In this document: positions 1 to 4,647 of the stretch, piece after piece
Position numbering within the stretch: the stretch's first letter is position 1
Layout of the letters: each line of letters begins with the position of its first letter
NCBI GenBank assembly: GCA_903854305.1
Contig: CAINWC010000217.1
Span: forward strand, 1-11,333
Direction of reading: 5' to 3'
DNA: 11,333 bases
Source of the DNA: an uncultured Pseudomonadota bacterium
Lineage (GTDB): Bacteria > Pseudomonadota > Gammaproteobacteria > Burkholderiales > Methylophilaceae
The notes under the pieces: model-generated
Databases searched by the model: none
The model's input: only the letters and a program-made list of their open reading frames with translations
Told to the model about the DNA's origin: nothing
Made by a program: the position numbers and the translations under genes

Positions 1-365
1 ACTTTGCGCCAGATAATCAAACGGCACAGGATGCTGCGGCAATTGCTTCTTTAACGCTGGCTCTTGCAAGTGGTCGTGTACCTGTTGGCACAAGAGTGAT
101 TAATGCGGATAGTGCATTTGCACAGCGAGTACCCGTTGGAATTAATGGCATGTTAGATTTCAATGCTGTTGCGCCTAGTGGGGCGTATAGTTGGGCATTG
201 ATTCCCAATGCAACGCCCGGAGCTTCGATGATGTCAACTACGCTGGATTTTGTCCAGAAACTACAACTAGGAAGTATATTTTATGATTATGAAGTTAAAC
301 CATATTTAACTCCGTTAAACTTAATGCCTCAACTCACAATTCCAGCAAAAACCGTGGGGAAATAA
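1..365 (+). CDS. 3' end of an unrecognised protein gene (5' truncated by the window)
   Basis: The reading frame is open from base 3 to the TAA at 363-365, giving about 120 residues with no start inside the window that must be the true one. A Met-free stretch precedes the first candidate start (GTG-type, about 96), and the frame continues upstream of it, so the gene probably begins outside the window. The visible part is rich in Ala, Pro, Leu and small residues and has no long membrane segment. It contains RVPVG twice, about 22 residues apart. The C-terminal part ends in QLTIPAKTVGK. I recognise no domain and propose no function. The stop codon directly abuts the ATG of the next gene (TAAATG), so the two are probably co-transcribed and translationally coupled. 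Confidence 0.6.
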   Translation, partial: FAPDNQTAQDAAAIASLTLALASGRVPVGTRVINADSAFAQRVPVGINGMLDFNAVAPSGAYSWALIPNATPGASMMSTTLDFVQKLQLGSIFYDYEVKPYLTPLNLMPQLTIPAKTVGK

Positions 366-653
366 ATGCAAAAAATTCTGATAATTTTCTCTACTGCGCT
401 TGTTAATTTTATTAAGTACGGGTCTTTACTATTATTTGCAGCTTGGACTGGATTATGGTGGACACCTCAACTTATGCGAGCTGATAAGCTTCATTCTTTG
501 ATATACGCTGCGTTCATGTTGATTTTATATTTACATACTTTTTATAAATACGTCATAAAAGCAAAGCAATATCACTCGCAATACCACTTATATTTTTATA
601 CAGCGTTAACATCATGCGCTCTACTAGGTTTTTTTTATGGAATTATTTTTTAA
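366..653 (+). CDS. small hypothetical integral membrane protein, 95 aa
   Basis: The ATG directly follows the TAA of the upstream gene, and a purine-rich GGGGA lies about 5 bases before it. The 95-residue product is almost entirely hydrophobic. Likely membrane segments are at about residues 4-32 (one long or two short), 44-63 and 74-94. The only polar stretch is a short Lys/His/Gln/Tyr-rich loop (KAKQYHSQYH) at about 65-74. It should sit in the inner membrane. I do not recognise the family. The TAA at 651-653 again touches an ATG (654), so it was the middle gene of a compact row whose third member looks broken. The packing suggests a shared process with the upstream partial gene, but nothing in the sequence names it. 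Confidence 0.65.
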   Translation: MQKILIIFSTALVNFIKYGSLLLFAAWTGLWWTPQLMRADKLHSLIYAAFMLILYLHTFYKYVIKAKQYHSQYHLYFYTALTSCALLGFFYGIIF

Positions 654-731
654 ATGCGAGCTACATTAAAAGCCTTGTTAATATTTTTTATGGGGATATT
701 CGCTTTATGTAGCACCAGGCTACTTAGTTGA
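654..731 (+). pseudogene. 25-codon remnant of a third operon gene (signal-peptide-like start)
   Basis: ATG at 654 immediately follows the TAA of the preceding gene, the same TAAATG arrangement as at 363-368. The frame encodes MRATLKALLIFFMGIFALCS followed by five residues and a TGA at 729-731. That is a basic N-terminus plus a hydrophobic core, as in a signal peptide or N-terminal membrane anchor. The Cys is not in a good lipobox. The frame then stops just where coding-like sequence for an outer-membrane protein starts in another frame. The simplest reading is that this is the surviving 5' end of an exported protein gene, cut by a deletion or frameshift. A genuine 25-residue peptide cannot be excluded. 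No clear Shine-Dalgarno is visible, so translation would depend on coupling. Confidence 0.4.
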
Positions 732-987
732 TCCATCATGGTTGATTTACGGCAAGGTTTCATGGCAGCATGCAAAAGGTGAGTTTGTCGATACTTTACC
801 TAACCAAGGTACTACGCACCACGATGGATTCGGCTGGGGTGCGGGTGTAGATTACGCTTATACGCATAATATTGAGGTGCGTGCTGAGCTTCAACAAATT
901 AATCTTAGTCGTGAATCATACAGTCTATCAAACAGCAAACCAGACACTACTGAAGCAACCGTTTATGTTGGGTATCGTTTTAATTAA
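712..987 (+). pseudogene. 5'-truncated outer-membrane beta-barrel protein gene
   Basis: An open frame ends at TAA 985-987. Its sequence resembles the last four strands of a small Gram-negative porin or OmpA/Opa-type barrel: LIYGKVSWQHAKG, then DGFGWGAGVDYAYTHNIEVR, then an amphipathic strand, and finally EATVYVGYRFN. The aromatic-rich C-terminal strand is typical of barrel proteins inserted by BAM. Upstream the frame can be followed only to a stop at 679-681, and the recognisable part starts near AAP/GYLVDPSW at about 712-741. The only in-frame start is a weak TTG at 742 in the middle of a strand, without a signal peptide. At about 90 recognisable residues it is far shorter than the usual 180-250. 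It is therefore probably a remnant fused by deletion to the end of the preceding row, and not a working protein. Confidence 0.6.
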
Positions 988-1097
988 AATATAACGCTTT
1001 GACTTTGAGATAAGCTTAACCTGCAGCTAAATTTCTTTCATTAGATATTGCAACAAAGCTTGTGTGGCTATAAAGCAACCAAAGTTAGTCGGAAGCC

Positions 1098-1143
1098 GAT
1101 TGTCTGAGTCTAGAATTGAATCATGCTAATAGCTCAGACAATC
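1098..1143. repeat. perfect 11-bp inverted repeat upstream of yccF
   Basis: GATTGTCTGAG at 1098-1108 is exactly reverse-complementary to CTCAGACAATC at 1133-1143, with a 24-base spacer. It lies in the noncoding stretch between the broken barrel gene and the YccF gene, 36 bp before the proposed TTG start. There is no T-run behind it, so it is a poor intrinsic terminator. It could be a dyad operator, a leader hairpin, or the ends of a tiny mobile remnant. The rest of 988-1167 shows no convincing gene. Confidence 0.5.
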
Positions 1144-1179
1144 AATTTACGAAATAAACTAGCGTAATTGGAGAAGTGC

Positions 1180-1575
1180 TTGGTATTTATTGGCAATTTA
1201 ATTTGGTTTGTTCTTGGTGGCCTTATCATGGGTTTGGCATGGTGGTTAGTAGGCATACTGTGTTATATCAGTATTATCGGTATACCATGGGGTAAAGCAT
1301 GCTTTGTAATAGGCCAATTCACATTTTGGCCATTCGGAAAAGATGCCGTCAGTAGAGCGCAATTATCAGGTAAGGGCGATGTTGGGACGGGCACTCTTGG
1401 CTTGGCTGGTAATATTATCTGGCTGGTATTAGTCGGTATCTGGCTAGCCATAGGTCATATCATTTCTGGCGTACTTTGCTTCATCACCATAATCGGTATT
1501 CCTTTTGGGATACAGCATTTTAAATTAGCCGCTATATCGCTCATGCCCATTGGCATGACTATTGTGGACAAGTAG
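1180..1575 (+). CDS. yccF: YccF-family (DUF307) inner-membrane protein
   Basis: The product resembles the YccF family, small inner-membrane proteins of unknown function (E. coli member about 148 residues). The family's paired pattern is visible: a hydrophobic segment starting GNLIWFVLGG, then ITIIGIPWG-like motifs occurring twice (IIGIPWGKACFVIGQF, and later ITIIGIPFGIQHFKLA). Each copy is followed by a (W/M)P(F/I)G turn. The second half begins with another GNIIWLVLVG, so the protein is an internal duplication with about four membrane segments. I favour TTG 1180, because GGAG at 1170-1173 sits 6 bases upstream and the product then begins MVFIGNLIW. The alternative TTG at 1168 would overlap that ribosome site and add four residues. 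It stands alone, with no obvious partner gene. Confidence 0.8.
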   Translation: MVFIGNLIWFVLGGLIMGLAWWLVGILCYISIIGIPWGKACFVIGQFTFWPFGKDAVSRAQLSGKGDVGTGTLGLAGNIIWLVLVGIWLAIGHIISGVLCFITIIGIPFGIQHFKLAAISLMPIGMTIVDK

Positions 1576-1753
1576 TCTGCAATAAGCCTGATTCATCTTG
1601 GAAAGCATATTTCACCAAGAAAAGTGTTTCCATACTTAAAGATTTAATAAAAAATTTGGTAAATCATTTAATTCGAATGACTGCATAGGGTCGAACTGGG
1701 ACTGATGTACCATATAAACAATTCGTCTGCTATCTGCTCGTAAGGAGACATTC

Positions 1754-1772
1754 TAAGATAATATCTTATAAT
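1754..1772 (+). promoter_or_regulatory. candidate -10 box with overlapping palindrome before the transposase
   Basis: TATAAT at 1767-1772 is a perfect -10 hexamer 27 bp before the transposase GTG. A 15-bp palindrome TAAGAT-AAT-ATCTTA (1754-1768) abuts and overlaps it. No good -35 hexamer is present at the right distance. The palindrome could be a hairpin or an operator limiting transposase expression; both are inference. Confidence 0.3.
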
Positions 1773-1799
1773 TGCCATTGAGCGACAAGGATTGTTGAA

Positions 1800-3200
1800 G
1801 TGCTCCCTCTTGATCTTCCAGGAATAGACGTGATTAATACAAGTCATGATGGCCAGTTGTTTTCTATTCACGCAGGCTGTGTCGGACGCCCTGTTGGATG
1901 CGTTTATTGTGGTTCAGTGAGCATTGTCGGTCATGGTCAAAATAACCAAGAAGTCATGGATTTGCCGCATCACGGTAAATTCACTTGTATTCACCTAAAG
2001 CGTAAGCGCTACAAGTGCAAGGATTGCAGCAGCACCTTCTTCCATCCATTGGACTGGATCAATGATGACCATAGGGCAACGACACGCTTTGTAGATAGAA
2101 TTGCTAAAGTATCTCTGGACCGTTCATTCTCAGATATCGCACGCGAATACGGCGTGCACGAAAAGACCATTCGCAATATCTTCTACAACAAATATGCAGA
2201 CGTGATCGACACGACAAGATTTGAATCTCCTGAGTATCTTGGTATCGACGAGATCAACATTGCCGGTGGCGTTCGCTGCTGTATCACTAATCTGTCAGTG
2301 AATGCAGGAATTGAATTCCTTCCTAAGCGAACACTGGATACACTGCGTCCTTATTTCCATAATATGCCAGGCAAAGAGAACGTCAAGGCCGTTGCAATGG
2401 ATATGTGGAGACCTTACCGCCAAATCACGAAAGAGTTCTTTCCGCACGCAATAATTGTAATCGACAAGTTTCACGTCCTAAAAATGGCGGATATGGCTGT
2501 AGACGCAATACGCAAGAAGGTGCGGGCAGACTGCGAAACAAAGCGGACTCAGCTCAAGCTTAAGAAAGATCGTTTCATCATGCGCACCAGACCGTACAAC
2601 ATGAACGAATTAGAGAAGTTACAAATGGCGATGTGGCGGAAAGATTTTCCATTGCTCGGAATAGCCTACGACGTGAAAGAGGAGTTTTTTCGTATCTATG
2701 ATGCGAAAGACAGGCAGGAAGCAATCTTGCGATTCAAGACATGGAAGTCAGCTATTCCTGAGGCTTTAAAACCTTATTGGGAAACTGTATTCATCACCTA
2801 TGAGAATTGGGGTGATGAGATATTTAACTTCTTTGATCTTGTTGAGCATAGTGGGAGTAAATTGACGAACGCCTATACAGAATGTCAAAACAGCATAACC
2901 CGCGCTATTAACAGCATTGGACGAGGCTACAGCTTCGATGCGTTGCGGGTAAAACTGTTACTAGCGCCTAAGAAGGAAGGAATTATTACAAGTTACCGTA
3001 GCATTAAACGAAAGAAGCAACAGTCTGATAATCATACTATAGGATTTTCTCTGGCGACTAATTTCAACAACGATTATGAAACCATCCAAATACCTGAGCG
3101 AAGATTGGTTACCTGGGGTATTGATCTTGAGAATCTAGAAAAATGGCTAGATGGACAGGAATATAAAGCGTATCCAAATTCTATGATTGATATGGACTAA
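1800..3200 (+). CDS. ISL3-family transposase, 466 aa
   Basis: This is a cut-and-paste DDE transposase. The GTG start is supported by an AAGG at 1787-1790 and an upstream in-frame TGA at 1779-1781. The N-terminal zinc-binding domain shows CVYC (Cys34, Cys37) and CKDC (Cys73, Cys76). A helix-turn-helix follows at about residues 100-130 (FSDIAREYGVHEKTIRNIF). The catalytic core shows LGIDEI (Asp150), AMDMWRPY (Asp201) and the family hallmark DKFHVLK (Asp222). The C-terminal TECQNSITRAIN block carries the likely catalytic Glu361, followed by the GYSFDALR motif. The frame is intact, slightly longer than the common 400-440 residues, with an extra tail after residue 395. No disabling change is visible, so the enzyme could be active if the ends are. 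Confidence 0.93.
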   Translation: MLPLDLPGIDVINTSHDGQLFSIHAGCVGRPVGCVYCGSVSIVGHGQNNQEVMDLPHHGKFTCIHLKRKRYKCKDCSSTFFHPLDWINDDHRATTRFVDRIAKVSLDRSFSDIAREYGVHEKTIRNIFYNKYADVIDTTRFESPEYLGIDEINIAGGVRCCITNLSVNAGIEFLPKRTLDTLRPYFHNMPGKENVKAVAMDMWRPYRQITKEFFPHAIIVIDKFHVLKMADMAVDAIRKKVRADCETKRTQLKLKKDRFIMRTRPYNMNELEKLQMAMWRKDFPLLGIAYDVKEEFFRIYDAKDRQEAILRFKTWKSAIPEALKPYWETVFITYENWGDEIFNFFDLVEHSGSKLTNAYTECQNSITRAINSIGRGYSFDALRVKLLLAPKKEGIITSYRSIKRKKQQSDNHTIGFSLATNFNNDYETIQIPERRLVTWGIDLENLEKWLDGQEYKAYPNSMIDMD

Positions 3201-3224
3201 ATTTCACCATTCTCAATAATAGAT

Positions 3225-3242
3225 ACTAATTTTTTAATTAGT
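3225..3242. terminator. AT-rich hairpin after the transposase
   Basis: ACTAATT (3225-3231) and AATTAGT (3236-3242) form a 7-bp stem around TTTT, 25 bp after the transposase stop. A second pairing, GGACTAA (3194-3200, including the stop codon) with TTAGTCC (3238-3244), competes with it. There is no T-run downstream. It may block transcription entering or leaving the element, or be part of the IS end. Confidence 0.3.
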
Positions 3243-3345
3243 CCACCCCATAGTTAATTTCAGTTTTGCATCAATCCTGTTCGCGTGAGTGCTAAAAGCA
3301 GGGTTAGCTATATCAGATTATCCCACATTACTCTTAATTATTTAT

Positions 3346-3378
3346 TTGACATACTCATTATATGAGTGTATTATGAGT
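3346..3378 (+). promoter_or_regulatory. sigma-70 promoter with embedded operator for the toxin-antitoxin operon
   Basis: TTGACA (3346-3351) and TATTAT (3369-3374) are separated by exactly 17 bases, a near-consensus sigma-70 promoter ending 35 bp before the antitoxin ATG. Between the hexamers lies a palindrome ACTCAT-TAT-ATGAGT (3353-3367). A third half-site ATGAGT at 3373-3378 overlaps the -10 box, 11 bp (about one helical turn) after the previous one. Protein bound here would cover the promoter. This fits autorepression by the RHH-type antitoxin encoded next, as is usual for type II toxin-antitoxin operons. The binding itself is inferred. Confidence 0.7.
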
Positions 3379-3409
3379 AAGTTGCTTATTGATATTTGAG
3401 GTGCTTAAT

Positions 3410-3892
3410 ATGATTGCCGATTTGAAGCGTATAAATTTTGATGTTACACCAGATCAGGAGGAGATACTTTCTGGCGCTAAGGATGCTTTTGGTGCATCAA
3501 GCGTTAAAGATGCTGTCATTCGATCAGCTCAAACAATGCTATTGCTTATTGGTGAAGTGAAAAAAGGTAAAAGAATATTTACCGCATTGCCTGGTGAAAC
3601 TCCAGTTGAAGTCATAATTCCAGGAATGACTCAGAATGCAACATGGCAATGGTTGGTTGGGCGCAATCATCCATGGATGAAGCAAATGTTCTTAAAGGGG
3701 AAAAAGCTTCGTGCCAGCACTGTGTACTACGATATGATCGCAAATGGACTATCCATTGCAGAAACTGCTGATAACTTTTCAATTCCTGAATCTGCTGTTA
3801 GTGAGGCTGTTAAATGGTGCGAATTAAATACCGAACTTCTTGAAGCGGAAGCAAATGAAGAGGCAATTATTTTGCAAGGAGCATTAGCTTGA
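3410..3892 (+). CDS. antitoxin: RHH-like N-terminus fused to DUF433-like domain, 160 aa
   Basis: The start is ATG 3410, with GAGG at 3398-3401 eight bases upstream; an earlier TTG at 3389 would include the ribosome site and is rejected. Residues 5-52 (KRINFDVTPDQEEIL, then SSVKDAVIRSAQTMLLL) look like a ribbon-helix-helix DNA-binding fold. Residues about 87-140 (HPWMKQMF onward, MIANGLSIAETADNF, PESAVSEAVKWCE) resemble DUF433, a helix-turn-helix-like domain common in antitoxins of the VapBC45/DUF5615 type. The product should neutralise the downstream toxin and repress the operon through the palindrome in its promoter. Its stop overlaps the toxin's TTG start by 3 bases (TTGA), which couples their translation. 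The family call rests on motif resemblance and gene pairing; the RHH assignment is less certain than the DUF433 one. Confidence 0.7.
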   Translation: MIADLKRINFDVTPDQEEILSGAKDAFGASSVKDAVIRSAQTMLLLIGEVKKGKRIFTALPGETPVEVIIPGMTQNATWQWLVGRNHPWMKQMFLKGKKLRASTVYYDMIANGLSIAETADNFSIPESAVSEAVKWCELNTELLEAEANEEAIILQGALA

Positions 3893-4266
3893 ATGTTTTA
3901 ATTGATGAGGATTCTCAGTCGAAAATCCTTATTAGACTTTTAAAAGAAGCTGGACATAGTGTACTAACCGTAGCTGATCTTGGTGCAAATAGCAAAAGTG
4001 ACCCTGAAATATTAAAGCTCGCTTCTGAGTATGACCGAGTTTTGCTGACTAAAAACTGTGCTGATTTCGCAGAGCTTCACAAATTAAACTTAATTGTTCA
4101 TTCTGGAATTATTGCTATATATCAGAATGCAAATCCAAAAAAGAATATGAATTGTGATCAGATTGTTGTTGCTATTGATAATTTTGAGAAATCTGATGCC
4201 GTTATTCAAGGGCAACTTGTTAATTTGAACCATTACCATTGGGACAAAACTCCAAGTCCGCCATAG
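3889..4266 (+). CDS. DUF5615 PIN-like toxin, 125 aa
   Basis: Small PIN-like (Mut7-C-type) protein, the usual partner of DUF433 antitoxins and presumed to be a ribonuclease. The start is TTG 3889 in the overlap TTGA; AAGGAG at 3876-3881 lies 7 bases upstream, which strongly supports this non-ATG start. The family pattern is visible: NVLIDED (Asp6, Glu7, Asp8), AGHSVLTVADLG (22-32), SDPEIL (Asp38, Glu40), and RVLLTKNCADFAEL (50-62) with Asp59 in the position of the family's conserved DF pair. The length matches the family's usual 110-125 residues. No gene follows on this strand until 4648. The last residues run up to a mobile-element remnant, so the C-terminal tail (DKTPSPP) may have been altered by it. 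Confidence 0.8.
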   Translation: MNVLIDEDSQSKILIRLLKEAGHSVLTVADLGANSKSDPEILKLASEYDRVLLTKNCADFAELHKLNLIVHSGIIAIYQNANPKKNMNCDQIVVAIDNFEKSDAVIQGQLVNLNHYHWDKTPSPP

Positions 4267-4281
4267 GTCTTTAATGAATAA

Positions 4282-4302
4282 TTCACCCACAGGATAATCC
4301 GA
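4282..4302 (-). repeat. degenerate copy of the ISL3-type end (direct repeat 1)
   Basis: This 21-base segment begins TTCACCCACA and ends AATCCGA. It matches 4349-4369 at 18 of 21 positions, in the same orientation and 67 bp away. Read on the minus strand it gives TCGGATTATCCTGTGGGTGA, clearly akin to the adjacent ISL3-like end. It could be a subterminal transposase-binding site or a relic of a nested insertion. Confidence 0.55.
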
Positions 4303-4348
4303 GATCATCCACACGGCATGATACTTTGTGAAAATAGTCACGGTCGAC

Positions 4349-4375
4349 TTCACCCACACTAAAATCCGAAGCGCC
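4349..4375 (-). repeat. orphan ISL3-type terminal repeat (direct repeat 2)
   Basis: Read on the minus strand from 4375 the sequence begins GGCGCTTCGGATTTTAGTGT and continues GGGTGAA. Terminal repeats of many ISL3-family elements, as I remember them, begin GGCTCTTC followed by a G/T-rich run, so this looks like one such end with a single change in the first eight bases. No matching opposite end is visible elsewhere in the window, and it does not resemble the sequence around the transposase gene at 1800-3200. It is therefore probably the remnant of a different ISL3-family element. The region 4376-4647 beyond it is AT-rich and noncoding, and I cannot point to a confident promoter for pat in it. 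Confidence 0.5.
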
Positions 4376-4647
4376 GTAAAATTAAGTGAACGTCTCAGTT
4401 GGGGCAACGTCTGTCTCATAGCATATTAATTTAGAAGCTATAAAGCCGACTGTCAAAAAAGAGAATCAACTGATTTGAATAAATTTTAATTCAATGCGTT
4501 TTTGGTCAAATCAATCATAAAATTCGGATACCCAAAAACCTCCATCAAATTAATATTTGTATTTGTTAGTTGTATGAGGTAAATCAAGTCGTAAATCAGC
4601 CGCAATGCGCTAACATAAAGACTTCACTTTAACGACAATAAAACATC

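Larger units (their letters stand above)
1688..3248 (+). mobile_element. ISL3-family insertion sequence (ends tentative)
   Basis: The transposase gene at 1800-3200 fixes an ISL3-family element. The ends are uncertain. The best pair I see is GGGTCGAAC starting at 1688 against GGGTGGAC read inward from 3248 on the other strand, an imperfect match. CATA flanks both sides (1684-1687 and 3249-3252). ISL3 elements are known to make 8-bp target duplications, so a 4-bp match is weak support. A length near 1.56 kb would fit the family. The copy may be old, with decayed ends. Confidence 0.4.

Noticed and set aside
1048..1074. TTGCAA and TATAAA as a promoter for yccF
   Set aside because: The hexamers are only 15 bases apart, too short for a confident sigma-70 promoter.
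4090..4419. 109-codon open frame on the minus strand, antisense to the toxin gene end and the IS remnant
   Set aside because: It lies across the well-supported toxin gene and the repeat remnant, has no ribosome site, and shows no recognisable motif; its openness is probably chance.
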